From Ensifer sp. LCM 4579 (GTDB taxonomy: Bacteria; Pseudomonadota; Alphaproteobacteria; Rhizobiales; Rhizobiaceae): DNA of 64,000 nucleotides. A model generated the notes under the pieces. It searched no databases. It saw only the letters and a program-made list of their open reading frames with translations, and was not told the DNA's origin. Position 1 is the stretch's first letter. Each line of letters starts with the position of its first letter. The translations under genes and the position numbers were made by a program. The DNA is taken from positions 1 to 64,000 of the forward strand of contig NZ_MDDV01000059.1 in assembly GCF_001854885.1 (NCBI RefSeq). Direction: 5' to 3'. Positions 8,832-18,380 of this stretch are shown one piece after another.

Positions 8832-9560
8832 ATGAAGGCCAAGGACGACCAGATGACGTCTCAAATCATCGCTACCCACTCGGTGGGAGCGACGGTACAG
8901 ACTGTCTTGGATCGATTGTTTGCGAAAATAAGGTCGGAGGAGTATTCGCTGAATACACGTCTTCCGTCGGAACGGGCGCTGGCTTCGGAGATGGGGGTGG
9001 CGCGCAACACGGTGCGCGAGGCGCTGGATGTATTGGAAGACTGCAATGTCATTAAACGGCGTCCCGGCAGCGGCAGTTTCGTTACCTATCGCTCGGAAGA
9101 TGCGCCGCAGCAGGGGGATAGCTCCGTCGCAATGGAGACCAGCCCATTAGACCACCTTGTCGTGCGAGGTATACTTGAACCCGAAATGGTCCGCCTTGCC
9201 GTCATCAACATGAATCCGCGGGAAGTATGGGAACTGGAACAACTCATGTCGAAGATCGAAGGCGTGCATACCGATGTCGCCGCCTTCGTGAAATGCGAAG
9301 AGGAAATCTATCGCAAAATTGCCGAGGGGACGCGTAATTCCCTGCTGGCGTCCTGCTACAATCTGGCGATCGAGGCTTCCAGAGTGAGCTTGCGCATCAC
9401 GCTGCTTCGCCGGCATTTGACCCCGAAACGTATCCTTGAATATCAACAGCGCTACAACGCGCTGTTCAACGCCATTGCCTCTCGCGACGTGGAGCGAGCT
9501 GTCGAGTTCATCAAGCTGCACCTGCTCGAGGAGCAGAAGCTATTTTTTCGGGATAATTGA
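8832..9560 (+). CDS. GntR-family (FadR/FCD type) transcriptional regulator
   Basis: The product has about 242 aa. The N-terminal winged helix contains the GntR signature (NTRLPSERALASEMGVARNTVREALDVL, quoted in part), and an all-helical FCD ligand domain follows (from about residue 95). The start is uncertain: ATGs at 8817, 8832 and 8853 all keep the HTH, and none has a strong ribosome site. Its 3' end overlaps the convergent binding-protein gene by 21 bases. A TNGT-N2-ACNA site in the tmm promoter (10927-10936) fits FadR-type operators, so tmm is the natural target. Confidence 0.85.
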   Translation: MKAKDDQMTSQIIATHSVGATVQTVLDRLFAKIRSEEYSLNTRLPSERALASEMGVARNTVREALDVLEDCNVIKRRPGSGSFVTYRSEDAPQQGDSSVAMETSPLDHLVVRGILEPEMVRLAVINMNPREVWELEQLMSKIEGVHTDVAAFVKCEEEIYRKIAEGTRNSLLASCYNLAIEASRVSLRITLLRRHLTPKRILEYQQRYNALFNAIASRDVERAVEFIKLHLLEEQKLFFRDN

Positions 9561-10856
9561 TTCCGGTATCCGCGTCTGCAGGGCAGCTTCATTCCCGATC
9601 GAGCGCAGGCGCTGTTCCCAAAGCTGGCCCAAATCCGACATTTCCTGTTTGAGACGGTCGCCGTGGCGTTTCAGCCAGCTGGGAATCGAGCCGAAAGCAG
9701 CAATTTTTGCCTTGCCGTGTTTCAGCGTTACCACCGGCCAGTCTCCGACCAGCGCGTTATCGATCCCGAACATGCTCTCGCCCCACCAATGTGCCGGACC
9801 GAAGGCGTGGGTGACATGACCAAGCTGCTTCATTGCCGCCAACACGGATAGAGGATTGACACTGTTGCATTTTTCAACCGCCGCATGCCAGATGTCCAGG
9901 ATGGCGGCATACTCCCAGCTTACCGCAGTCCAGGTGCCGGGGAAGCGGCGGTTGTATTCGTCGAAGAAGCTTTTCGGCTGGTTGAAGAAAAACGTCTTTT
10001 CCTGCAGCTTTTCATCATCGAAATCCGGAAACTGGAAGACGAAACCTTCCATGAATTCCACAGATGTCCGGGCAATCAACCGGTCGTAATAATCCAATGT
10101 GCAGGATATCAACTGGCCCTTGAAGCCCTGCGCATGGGCATATTCGGTCATAGAATGGACCATTGGCGTATAACTGGTGCACCAGCACAGGATGTCGGCG
10201 TTCGAATCCAGCATTGGCTGCACAATTCCGGCTGCATCGGTCGTGTCGGGATCGTATTGAATTTCCTTGGCAATCCCGACATTAGCGGCTTTGAAGGCTG
10301 CGCGATAAGTCGCAAGTGAGGGAAGGCCATGCGCATCGGACTGGCTGCAGATCGCGACGGTCCCAAGCTCCGGTCTGGCTTGGGCCAGCCAGTCCACCCC
10401 GGTCACGTTGTAGATCGGATGTAGTTCACTGGGGGCGATCAGGTAGGGCGTATCCGGAGACAGGTCGCTAGGCAGCAAGGTCGAAGTCAGGACTTTGCGA
10501 TGGGTCAGGTGGTCGCGTATCTGCGCCATCGTATCTCCGCCCAGCATCATCAGCAGCTTGATGTCATGCTGTTCTATGAGATGGCGTGCACCCTTCGCAG
10601 CCTGCCCGGCATCGTAGCCGCAATCATATTCCACGATCTTTATCGGATAGCGCCTTCCGTTGATCAGCAAGCCGCCGGTTTTGTTCAGCCAGTCCTCCCA
10701 GATTCGGCAACCATGCAATCCGGGCAAGCCCCATGATTCCACCTGACCGCTAAGCGGAGCCAGGAATCCGATGTTCACCGTGTTCGGCATGCCGACGGAC
10801 AGTCGGGGCAGGACACTGGAAACCGCGAGTTGATGGGCAAAGCTGGAATTCTGCAT
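9540..10856 (-). CDS. AmiC-like amine/amide-binding protein without a signal peptide
   Basis: A type I periplasmic-binding fold of the Leu/amide (Peripla_BP_5) family: [17 protein letters not shown], then [20 protein letters not shown] and the lobes that follow. Members that deliver ligand to ABC transporters carry a signal peptide. Here no hydrophobic leader is visible from any candidate start (10874, 10856, 10790), and no permease or ATPase genes adjoin. This resembles AmiC, the cytoplasmic ligand sensor of the amidase operon. It is divergent from tmm and convergent with gntR, so it may sense TMA or TMAO. An orphan transporter subunit is the alternative. Confidence 0.75.
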   Translation of the reverse strand: MQNSSFAHQLAVSSVLPRLSVGMPNTVNIGFLAPLSGQVESWGLPGLHGCRIWEDWLNKTGGLLINGRRYPIKIVEYDCGYDAGQAAKGARHLIEQHDIKLLMMLGGDTMAQIRDHLTHRKVLTSTLLPSDLSPDTPYLIAPSELHPIYNVTGVDWLAQARPELGTVAICSQSDAHGLPSLATYRAAFKAANVGIAKEIQYDPDTTDAAGIVQPMLDSNADILCWCTSYTPMVHSMTEYAHAQGFKGQLISCTLDYYDRLIARTSVEFMEGFVFQFPDFDDEKLQEKTFFFNQPKSFFDEYNRRFPGTWTAVSWEYAAILDIWHAAVEKCNSVNPLSVLAAMKQLGHVTHAFGPAHWWGESMFGIDNALVGDWPVVTLKHGKAKIAAFGSIPSWLKRHGDRLKQEMSDLGQLWEQRLRSIGNEAALQTRIPESIIPKK

Positions 10857-10923
10857 GTCTGTAAGTATCACCAAAAGCTAAGAGAATCATCCTCTTTAGA
10901 AGAAACTTTTTCTCCTTACAGGA

Positions 10924-11005
10924 AATTTGTTGACAAATTGGTATATTCAAAGGCAGCATGCACTGAACCAAAAGTACCAAAATTAAAAGTTCGGTCCATA
11001 CCAAT
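10924..11005 (+). promoter_or_regulatory. tmm promoter region with GntR-type operator and an outer inverted repeat
   Basis: This AT-rich segment contains the palindrome AATTTGT-TG-ACAAATT (10924-10939), whose core TTGT-TG-ACAA fits the FadR/GntR pattern TNGT-N0-3-ACNA. ATTGGTAT (10937-10944) and ATACCAAT (10998-11005) form a second inverted repeat ending just before the AGGAGGGG ribosome site of tmm. A TTGACA-like hexamer overlaps the palindrome. I infer that the neighbouring GntR protein controls tmm here. Confidence 0.5.
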
Positions 11006-11018
11006 AGGAGGGGAGAAT

Positions 11019-12518
11019 ATGAAAGGTAAGCGAGTAGCCATCATCGGCGCGGGCCCCTCGGGCTTGGCACAGTTGCGTGCGTTTCAGTCGGCAGCCGAGA
11101 AGGGTGAAGAGATCCCCGAGATTGTCTGTTTTGAAAAGCAGAGTAACTGGGGCGGTCTGTGGAACTACACCTGGCGCACCGGTTTGGACGAAAATGGTGA
11201 GCCGGTTCACTGCTCGATGTATCGTTACCTGTGGTCGAATGGTCCCAAGGAGGGGCTTGAGTTCGCCGATTATTCCTTTGAAGAACACTTCGGGAAGCAG
11301 ATCGCATCTTATCCCCCCCGTGCCGTGTTGTTCGACTATATCGAGGGCCGCGTGCTCAAGGCCGGTGTGCGCAAGTGGATTCGCTTCAACTCGGTCGTCC
11401 GGTGGGTAGAGTACAATCAGGACAGGGGTGATTTCACCATTACGGTGCACGACCACGAAAAGGACAATACTTATCGGGAAGATTTCGATCATGTGATCGT
11501 CGCTACGGGCCATTTTTCGACCCCGAACGTGCCCTATTACGAAGGATTCGATACCTTCAACGGCCGCATTCTGCACGCACATGACTTTCGAGATGCCCGA
11601 GAATTCATGGGGCAAGATATCCTCGTCGTGGGCTCCTCCTACTCGGCGGAGGATATCGGCTCGCAATGCTGGAAATATGGCGCGAGATCTATCATCAGTT
11701 CGTATCGCAGTGCTCCCATGGGCTTTAAATGGCCTGATAACTGGGAGGAAAAGCCGGGCATTCAACGGGTCGAGAATAGGACAGTCCATTTCATCGATGG
11801 GACCAGCAAGGAGATCGATGCGATCATCCTTTGCACGGGTTACAAGCATTTCTTCAATTTCCTGCCGGACGATCTGCGTCTGAAGACCGCCAACCGCCTG
11901 GCGACCGCCGATCTCTATAAAGGTGTGGTCTATGTGCATAACCCCAAGCTGTTCTATTTGGGCATGCAGGACCAGTGGTTCACCTTCAACATGTTCGACG
12001 CACAAGCATGGTGGGTTCGCGACGCAATCATGGGCAAGATCGAGGTTCCGGCAGACAGGCAGGTCATGATGGCCGATGTCGCCGCGCGCGAGGAACGCGA
12101 GGAAGCCTCGGATGATGTCAAATACGCGATCAAATACCAGGGCGACTATGTTCTGGAGCTGATCGAAGAGACCGACTATCCGACCTTCGACGTGGAGGGG
12201 GCTTGTCAGGCTTTCTATGAGTGGAAACATCACAAAGCCGACAACATCATGAGTTTCCGCGATAACTCGTACAAATCGGTGATCACCGGAACCATGGCCC
12301 CCGTTCACCACACTCCCTGGAAAGACGCCCTGGACGATTCCTTCGAAGCCTATCTCCGAACCGAGACGGCTGTAGCTGTGCCGACACTTGGGCGGATCTA
12401 CGGGGCAGTACCAAAAACTATGGGTGGCGCGCCGGGAAACCGGCCAGGAGCAGATGGTGCAACTCCGTTACGGAGTAGCGATCCACATCGGCCTGAAGTC
12501 GTGCACGGGGAGTCGTGA
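11019..12518 (+). CDS. tmm: Trimethylamine monooxygenase (flavin-containing monooxygenase)
   Basis: A 499-aa FMO. The FAD dinucleotide fold is at the N-terminus ([14 protein letters not shown]), the FMO signature [13 protein letters not shown] is near residue 185, and the NADPH motif is [14 protein letters not shown], as in bacterial Tmm. It oxidises trimethylamine to TMAO with NADPH and O2 in the cytoplasm. AGGAGGGGAGAAT precedes the ATG. Known Tmm proteins end shortly after the [14 protein letters not shown] sequence; here about 47 further Pro/Gly/Arg-rich residues follow, which look like read-through into unrelated DNA. With tdm and dmm this gives a full TMA-to-methylamine route. Confidence 0.95.
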   Translation: MKGKRVAIIGAGPSGLAQLRAFQSAAEKGEEIPEIVCFEKQSNWGGLWNYTWRTGLDENGEPVHCSMYRYLWSNGPKEGLEFADYSFEEHFGKQIASYPPRAVLFDYIEGRVLKAGVRKWIRFNSVVRWVEYNQDRGDFTITVHDHEKDNTYREDFDHVIVATGHFSTPNVPYYEGFDTFNGRILHAHDFRDAREFMGQDILVVGSSYSAEDIGSQCWKYGARSIISSYRSAPMGFKWPDNWEEKPGIQRVENRTVHFIDGTSKEIDAIILCTGYKHFFNFLPDDLRLKTANRLATADLYKGVVYVHNPKLFYLGMQDQWFTFNMFDAQAWWVRDAIMGKIEVPADRQVMMADVAAREEREEASDDVKYAIKYQGDYVLELIEETDYPTFDVEGACQAFYEWKHHKADNIMSFRDNSYKSVITGTMAPVHHTPWKDALDDSFEAYLRTETAVAVPTLGRIYGAVPKTMGGAPGNRPGADGATPLRSSDPHRPEVVHGES

Positions 12519-12580
12519 GGCGGAAGCTGGTCGCATCCAGGAAATAAATATTCCGAATAGGAAAACAAGAGGGAACAATA

Positions 12581-13714
12581 ATGACTCTATCTTGGCGTTT
12601 CTCCGCCCTGGCGGATCGGCATCGCGCTCTCGGATCGAAACTTGAGGACTGGAGCGGCATGGGAACCGCCTGGACCTACGAGAAAGACATCTATGAAGAG
12701 CATGTTGCGATACGCACCAAAGCCGGGCTCATGGATGTTTCGGGACTGAAGAAGGTGCATCTGGTCGGTCCGCACGCCATTACAGTGCTCGACTATATCA
12801 CCACCCGCGACATGACGAAGATCACGCCCGGCCGCTCCGTCTATGCCTGCATGCTGAACGATCGCGGCCATTTCACCGACGACTGCATCGTCTACCGCAC
12901 CGGGCCCAATTCCTGGATGCTGGTCCATGGCTCCGGCTCCGGCCACGAGGAGATCGTCAAGCAGGCGGCGGGCCGCAATTGCGCTGTGCTGTTCGACGAC
13001 GATCTGCATGATCTGTCGCTGCAGGGCCCGCTCGCGGTCGATTATCTCGCCAAATATGTGCCGGGCATCCGCGACCTTAAATATTTCCATCACATGCAAA
13101 CGACGCTCTTCGGAGCTCCCGTTATGATCTCACGCACCGGTTATACCGGCGAGCGCGGTTACGAAATCTTCGTACGCGGCCAGGATGCCGTCATGGTTTG
13201 GGACCGCATTGTTGCGGAAGGCAAGGAGATGGGCATCATCCCCTGCTGCTTCAGCGTGCTCGACCTGCTGCGGGTCGAAAGCTACCTGCTCTTCTACCCT
13301 TACGACAATTCGCAGATGTATCCCTTCGCCGACCAACCGCCCGGCGATAGCCTGTGGGAACTTGGTCTCGATTTCACCGTCAGCCCTGGTAAGACGGGCT
13401 TCCGCGGCGCCGAGGAACATGCGCGGCTGAAAGGCAAAGAGCGCTTCAAGATCTTCGGCATGCTGATCGATGCCGATGGTCCGGCCGATCTCGGTGACGA
13501 GGTTTATGCCGAAGGCAAGAAGGTCGGTGTGATCACCTGCCCGAGCTATTCGACCTTGACGAAGAGGTCCATGGCGATTGCCCGTTTGGACGTCGACAAG
13601 GCAGTCCAGGGCACGAAGCTCGAGGTGCACGGCAAAAACGTCAAGGCAAGGGCGATCGCCCATACGCTGACGTTCGACGATCCGGAGAAGAAGAAGAGGA
13701 CGGCCGTGGGTTAG
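12581..13714 (+). CDS. dmmD: GcvT-like THF-binding subunit of dimethylamine monooxygenase (HODM delta)
   Basis: A 377-aa aminomethyltransferase-fold (GcvT) protein: MDVSGLKKVHLVGPHA near residue 60, SRTGYTGERGYEIFV near 185, and a C-terminal barrel. As the first gene of the four-gene dmmDABC set, it matches the THF-binding subunit of the haem-dependent oxidative N-demethylase, expected to capture formaldehyde as methylene-THF. AAGAGGGAACAAT precedes ATG. The gene lies 62 bp after tmm and is clearly more GC-rich than tmm. Operon naming follows the D-A-B-C order I recall from marine methylotroph work; labels vary between papers. Confidence 0.88.
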   Translation: MTLSWRFSALADRHRALGSKLEDWSGMGTAWTYEKDIYEEHVAIRTKAGLMDVSGLKKVHLVGPHAITVLDYITTRDMTKITPGRSVYACMLNDRGHFTDDCIVYRTGPNSWMLVHGSGSGHEEIVKQAAGRNCAVLFDDDLHDLSLQGPLAVDYLAKYVPGIRDLKYFHHMQTTLFGAPVMISRTGYTGERGYEIFVRGQDAVMVWDRIVAEGKEMGIIPCCFSVLDLLRVESYLLFYPYDNSQMYPFADQPPGDSLWELGLDFTVSPGKTGFRGAEEHARLKGKERFKIFGMLIDADGPADLGDEVYAEGKKVGVITCPSYSTLTKRSMAIARLDVDKAVQGTKLEVHGKNVKARAIAHTLTFDDPEKKKRTAVG

Positions 13715-13725
13715 GGGAGGCGGCC

Positions 13726-14331
13726 ATGCTTGTCGAAGGCATCAAGAGCCGCCCGGTCTATAAGGGCCTCTCCATTCAGCCGCGCTCCCGGCGGCACATC
13801 TTCGCGCTGGAAGGGGAGGGGGCGCATGCCCTCCTCGAACGGAAGGCAGAACTCGATGATGCGGCGCTTTCCCGCAGCGAGATACTCTATGTCGCGCGTG
13901 GCTCGCAGGCCAAGGGATACGACGAGGCGCTACGCGAGCTTGGCGCCCAGATGTTCTTCGCTGGGCCGACGATCGCGACGCTGCTCTTCCGCCTCAAGGG
14001 GACGCTGGCGACCGCACATATGGGAACACGGCTTTATATCGCCGGCACCGAAGGTTTCATCGGCCAGGCGATGATGGTAGCGCTCGATCATGGCATGGAT
14101 CATGCCTCGATCGTCACTGAACACCGCGGCTCGCTGGCGCGCCGTGTGCAATGCGTGCACTGCAAGGGCATCACCGAGGACGTCACCCACAGTCCCTTTC
14201 CCTGCAGCCATTGCGGACTTCCGCTTCTGGTACGCGATCATTATTCGCGACGCCTCGGCGCCTTCCAGGGCGTCAATATCGATGCGGAAGAACCCGGTAG
14301 CGCGCCTGACCCGGAGGAGTTGTTCCTGTGA
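13726..14331 (+). CDS. dmmA: Dimethylamine monooxygenase small subunit (HODM gamma)
   Basis: A 201-aa soluble protein with an alpha/beta N-terminal part (to about residue 140) and a C-terminal zinc-ribbon-like Cys pattern (CVHC, then CSHC 17 residues later). This layout fits the DmmA-like family, required with the reductase and haem subunits for dimethylamine N-demethylation. It starts 11 bp after dmmD and overlaps dmmB by 4 bases (GTGA), indicating translational coupling. The catalytic role of this subunit is not obvious from sequence; an electron-transfer or assembly role is possible. Confidence 0.82.
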   Translation: MLVEGIKSRPVYKGLSIQPRSRRHIFALEGEGAHALLERKAELDDAALSRSEILYVARGSQAKGYDEALRELGAQMFFAGPTIATLLFRLKGTLATAHMGTRLYIAGTEGFIGQAMMVALDHGMDHASIVTEHRGSLARRVQCVHCKGITEDVTHSPFPCSHCGLPLLVRDHYSRRLGAFQGVNIDAEEPGSAPDPEELFL

Positions 14332-15293
14332 GCGGTGGTATTGAGATTCCCGTCCGAGTGACCCAGGTGACGCCGGTGGCTCATCGCATCAAGCGCTTCC
14401 GGTTCGAGCGCCTGGACGGAGGGCCGATGCCCTACTTCTCCGGCGGCGCCCACATCATCGTTTCGATGAACGATAATGGTCACGTCCGGCGCAACGCCTA
14501 TTCGCTGATGTCGCCGCCATATGATTGCTCCGCTTACGAGATCAGCGTGCTGCATGTCGAGGATTCCCGCGGCGGGTCGTCCTTCATGCATGAGAAGGTG
14601 CGCGAAGGTGACGAAATGAGGGTCTCCCATCCCGTCAACCTGTTTCAGCCGGATTGGCGCGGCCGAAAGCATCTGCTGATCGCCGGCGGTATCGGGATAA
14701 CGCCCTTCATCGCCATGATGGAGCAGTTTTCCCGCGAGGGCGCCCATTTCGAGTTGCATTATGCGGTCCGAACGCGCGACCGCGGCGCCTATTGCGAGGA
14801 CCTCGTCGCGCGTTACGGCCCGCATCGGGTGAAGATCTATTGCGACGCCGAAGACAATCGCATTCCGGTCGCCCGCCTGCTCGACAGTCAGCCGCTCGGC
14901 ACGCATCTCTATGTCTGCGGTCCCGCGGGCATGATCGATGGCGTACTGAAGGCGGGGCTGGAGGCGGGCTGGCCGGAGCAGAACCTGCATTCCGAGCGTT
15001 TTCTGTCCTCGCAGCCCGGCAAGCCCTTTTCGATCGAGCTGACGCGTTCCGGCAAGACCATCCATGTCGGCCATCACGAGAGCATGCTCGAGGCGATCGA
15101 GGCGGCTGGGATCGACGTGCCCTTTCTCTGTCGCGGCGGCGCCTGCGGCCAGTGCGAAACGATGGTCACCGTCTGCGACGGCAAGCTTCTGCACAACGAC
15201 GTCTATCTGAGTGACGAAGAAAAGGCTTCTGGCCGAAAGGTGATGCTCTGCGTCTCCCGCTTCGAGGGGAACGCGTTGCATCTTGACCTTTAG
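14328..15293 (+). CDS. dmmB: Dimethylamine monooxygenase reductase subunit (HODM beta)
   Basis: A 321-aa phthalate-dioxygenase-reductase type protein. The flavin domain (about 1-105) contains RRNAYSLMSPP, the NAD(P)H domain (105-230) contains LLIAGGIGITPFIAMMEQ, and the C-terminal plant-type ferredoxin domain has CRGGACGQC and a further Cys (VMLCVSR), giving the C-x4-C-x2-C...C cluster for [2Fe-2S]. It passes electrons from NAD(P)H to the haem subunit. The start is GTG, overlapping the dmmA stop. The vanillate demethylase reductase family shares this layout; the operon fixes the assignment. Confidence 0.9.
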   Translation: MSGGIEIPVRVTQVTPVAHRIKRFRFERLDGGPMPYFSGGAHIIVSMNDNGHVRRNAYSLMSPPYDCSAYEISVLHVEDSRGGSSFMHEKVREGDEMRVSHPVNLFQPDWRGRKHLLIAGGIGITPFIAMMEQFSREGAHFELHYAVRTRDRGAYCEDLVARYGPHRVKIYCDAEDNRIPVARLLDSQPLGTHLYVCGPAGMIDGVLKAGLEAGWPEQNLHSERFLSSQPGKPFSIELTRSGKTIHVGHHESMLEAIEAAGIDVPFLCRGGACGQCETMVTVCDGKLLHNDVYLSDEEKASGRKVMLCVSRFEGNALHLDL

Positions 15294-15324
15294 GAAGTGG
15301 GCCGAACCAGGAGGGAGAACGGAA

Positions 15325-16365
15325 ATGGCAATCGCCTTCAAGCAGGAAACGTTTCGGGATGATTTCAGCTATCGCAACAGTCCGGAAAACATCCGGCGCT
15401 TTCCGTTTCCCTTCGACAGGGACGAATACATGTACTCCGTTAACATGGAACCACATGTGAAGGGGCAGAAGGGCACAGTTTTCGAAAGCCTGATCGACGT
15501 CGATGAACATTACATCGCCGAAATGCACGACCGGGCGTTGGTGCTGAGGGACGACCCGCTGCGCTACCAGGCGCTGCCGCACATGATGACCGCGCAATGG
15601 GATACGCTGGAACTGCTGATGGAGGAGCAGGCGGCGGGTTATCCGGAGCATTTCACGCTCATCAGAAACGGCGATCGGTGGCGCTGGATCAACCGGCCGC
15701 TCGGCATCGACGATACCTTCACCTTCGGCGATACCGCGACGCTGCCCTACGAGCCGCTCGAATACATCACCCGCCAGGCCCAGGGTGATTTCTGCATCGT
15801 CGACCAGCGCGACGGCAATCTCTGGATGGACGCCGGCATGGTGACGACCCAGGCCGACTGGTCGCTCGATTTCGACATCGGCATGAACTTCATGGAATGG
15901 CACGGGCCAGTGCCGCTCGCCCATCAGGCCGGTGTCTTCGACCGCGCGCTCAAATTCCTCCTGAACCTACAGCAGGGCAAGCCTACGCGCCGCTTCAACT
16001 GGACGATGACCATCAATCCGCGGCTGGATACCAGCCCGGAGAACTATCCGAAATGGGGTGCTGACCGAGCCACGGTGACGCCGGAAAACGTCGGCGAGAA
16101 GGTGCATCTGCGGGTCGAGCTGCAGAGCCTCTGGCGCCTGCCGCGCTCGAACGCCATCCTCTTCGTCATCCGTTGTTATCTGATGAATATGAATGAGCTC
16201 GTGACAGTGCCGAAATGGGCCCGCCGCTTTCCGCGCGTGCTGCGCACGCTGCCGCCGGAACTCATCGACTACAAGGGCCTGACGCGGTACCGCCAGACCA
16301 CGATCGACTGGCTTTCGAAATTTGACGACGGTGCGCCGACCAGTCCAGGTCCGTTCCCGGATTGA
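15325..16365 (+). CDS. dmmC: Haem-dependent oxidative N-demethylase catalytic subunit (HODM alpha)
   Basis: A 346-aa protein of the HODM/DUF3445 family, whose catalytic core is a PAS-fold domain that binds haem and oxidatively demethylates dimethylamine to methylamine. Recognisable stretches are FPFPFDRDEYMYSVNMEPH near the N-terminus, MDAGMVTTQADWSLDFDIGM mid-protein, and the Arg-rich RVELQSLWRLPRSNAILFVI. The ATG at 15325 follows AGGAGGGAGAACGGAA; an upstream in-frame ATG at 15283 lies inside dmmB and is less likely. It ends the dmmDABC operon. The residue that ligates haem cannot be assigned from this reading alone. Confidence 0.88.
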   Translation: MAIAFKQETFRDDFSYRNSPENIRRFPFPFDRDEYMYSVNMEPHVKGQKGTVFESLIDVDEHYIAEMHDRALVLRDDPLRYQALPHMMTAQWDTLELLMEEQAAGYPEHFTLIRNGDRWRWINRPLGIDDTFTFGDTATLPYEPLEYITRQAQGDFCIVDQRDGNLWMDAGMVTTQADWSLDFDIGMNFMEWHGPVPLAHQAGVFDRALKFLLNLQQGKPTRRFNWTMTINPRLDTSPENYPKWGADRATVTPENVGEKVHLRVELQSLWRLPRSNAILFVIRCYLMNMNELVTVPKWARRFPRVLRTLPPELIDYKGLTRYRQTTIDWLSKFDDGAPTSPGPFPD

Positions 16366-16576
16366 TGCCGAGCGGCGCATCAATCGAGCGCATGCAACAG
16401 TGACTTAGCTTCGATCGGTGACAACGGGCTACTGCTCGGGGCCGAGGACTTCTCGTACCTGAATTTGCGGCAACGCCGACAATCAAAAGATAAGGCCGCT
16501 CAAAAGGCCTTGGGGAGGCATTTTCGGGGGATTTGCGAGAGTTACGCTCAAAACACAATAGAAGGGGAATTCGCCG

Positions 16577-18361
16577 ATGACAGATATTGTGAACGCCGGC
16601 ATTACCGCCGGTACCGAGGGGAAGCTTATTCGCGCGTTGGATTGGAAGGGCGCATTCTGGGTGGCGGCCGGCGTGCCGCCGCTTGTGCTCTTCTCCATTG
16701 GTGGCATTGCTGGCACGACCGGCAAGTTAGCCTTTGCGGTCTGGATCATTTCGATGATCATGGGCTTTCTGCAATCTTTCACCTATGCGGAAATCGCCGG
16801 GATGTTTGCCAATAAGTCCGGCGGCGCCTCGGTTTATGGCGCCACCGCATGGCTCCGCTATTCGAAGTTCATCGCACCGCTTTCCGTCTGGTGCAACTGG
16901 TTCGCGTGGTCGCCGGTGCTTTCGCTTGGCTGCGCAATCGCCGCCGGCTACATCCTCAATTCCCTCTTCCCGATTCCGGCGGCGGATTCGCAAGCGGTCC
17001 TCGATTGGATCAGCGCGCATGCCGCCTCGGTCACAGTTGATAGTCCCCGCGTTGCCGAATATATCGCGGCACACGCTGGCACTTCCCCCGAAGATGCCGT
17101 CAAGGCGCTGCTCGGTGCCGACGGTGTAGCGGCGTTGACGCCGGCGATCCGCAATTGGTCGCTGATCAGCTTCAGCATTCCCTTCCTCGCCACGGCCAAT
17201 ATGAACGCCACCTTCCTCATTGGCGCAATTCTGATGCTGATCATCTTCGCGATCCAGCATCGCGGCATCGCCGGAACCGCAAGCGTCCAGAAGTGGCTGG
17301 CGCTGATCGTTCTGATCCCGTTGCTGATCATCGGCATCTATCCGATCGTCAGCGGTCAGATCGTTGCCGCCAACGTTACCGACCTGGTGCCGCCAATGGC
17401 GGCCTATTCGGGCGAGGATGGCACCTGGAGCAACGGCGGCTGGACGCTTTTTCTCGGCGGTCTCTATATCGCCGCCTGGTCGACCTACGGTTTCGAGACG
17501 GCAGTCTGCTACACTCGCGAACTGAAGAATCCGCGGACCGACACCTTCAAGGCCATCTTTTACTCCGGCCTTGCCTGCTGCCTGTTCTTCTTCCTCGTAC
17601 CCTTCACATTCCAGGGCGTACTTGGCCATGCCGGCATGCTGTCACCCGGCATTGTCGATGGAACGGGTGTTGCAGAAACGCTGGGCAGCCTGATCGGCGC
17701 CGGCCGTGTCGTTACCCAGTTGCTCGTCCTGCTGATGATTTTTGCGCTCTTCCTCGCCATCATGACCGCGATGGCCGGCTCCTCGCGGACGCTCTACCAG
17801 GGCTCCAAGGACGGCTGGCTGCCGAAATATCTCGACCACGTCAATGAGAACGGGGCACCGACTCGGGCCATGTGGACCGACTTCGCCTTCAATCTCTTCC
17901 TGCTTGCCATCGCATCGGATGCCGGCGGCTACTTCTTCGTGCTCGCCGTCTCCAATGTCGGCTACATCATCTTCAATTTCCTGAACCTCAACTCCGGTTG
18001 GATCCACCGTATCGACTCCGGCCACATCGAACGGCCATGGAAGGCGCCGTCCTGGCTGATTGGCCTCAATACCATGCTTGCCTTCGTCAACGCGCTCTTC
18101 CTCGGCGCCGGCGCCAAGGTCTGGGGCTATTCGAATGCGCTTTGGGTCGGCTTCATCTTCGCCGCGCTGATCCTGCCGGTCTTCGCCTATCGCCATTACG
18201 TCCAGGACCGCGGCAGGTTCCCGCTTGAAGCCATGGAGGATCTCGGCCTTGCCGGCCAGAACCTCGGCGTCAGGAATGCGGGCATATTACCCTATTTGGC
18301 GCTCGGTGCGGGCCTCGCCATCGTGCTGTTCGCCAACTGGTTCTTCCAGCTGCCGGCCTGA
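16577..18361 (+). CDS. APC-superfamily amine/amino-acid permease, 594 aa
   Basis: A polytopic membrane protein with about 12-14 hydrophobic helices and the APC-type N-terminal motif (VPPLVLFSIGGIAGTTGKLAFA). An unusually long soluble loop (about residues 135-190) interrupts the early helices. It lies 211 bp downstream of dmmC, with its own AAGGGG ribosome site and a strong hairpin after its stop. Context suggests uptake of a methylated amine (TMA, DMA or MMA) or of an N-methyl amino acid. No ABC-type TMA or TMAO transporter is present in the window. Substrate is inference. Confidence 0.8.
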   Translation: MTDIVNAGITAGTEGKLIRALDWKGAFWVAAGVPPLVLFSIGGIAGTTGKLAFAVWIISMIMGFLQSFTYAEIAGMFANKSGGASVYGATAWLRYSKFIAPLSVWCNWFAWSPVLSLGCAIAAGYILNSLFPIPAADSQAVLDWISAHAASVTVDSPRVAEYIAAHAGTSPEDAVKALLGADGVAALTPAIRNWSLISFSIPFLATANMNATFLIGAILMLIIFAIQHRGIAGTASVQKWLALIVLIPLLIIGIYPIVSGQIVAANVTDLVPPMAAYSGEDGTWSNGGWTLFLGGLYIAAWSTYGFETAVCYTRELKNPRTDTFKAIFYSGLACCLFFFLVPFTFQGVLGHAGMLSPGIVDGTGVAETLGSLIGAGRVVTQLLVLLMIFALFLAIMTAMAGSSRTLYQGSKDGWLPKYLDHVNENGAPTRAMWTDFAFNLFLLAIASDAGGYFFVLAVSNVGYIIFNFLNLNSGWIHRIDSGHIERPWKAPSWLIGLNTMLAFVNALFLGAGAKVWGYSNALWVGFIFAALILPVFAYRHYVQDRGRFPLEAMEDLGLAGQNLGVRNAGILPYLALGAGLAIVLFANWFFQLPA

Positions 18362-18380
18362 ACCTGGCTGTAGAATCGTC

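Noticed and set aside
9540-10874. Substrate-binding protein of a urea/short-chain amide ABC transporter
   Set aside because: No permease or ATPase genes adjoin, and no signal peptide is visible from any start; kept as an AmiC-like sensor with moderate confidence.
10983-12311. A long minus-strand open frame under tmm
   Set aside because: Antisense shadow of tmm; the translation has no family features.
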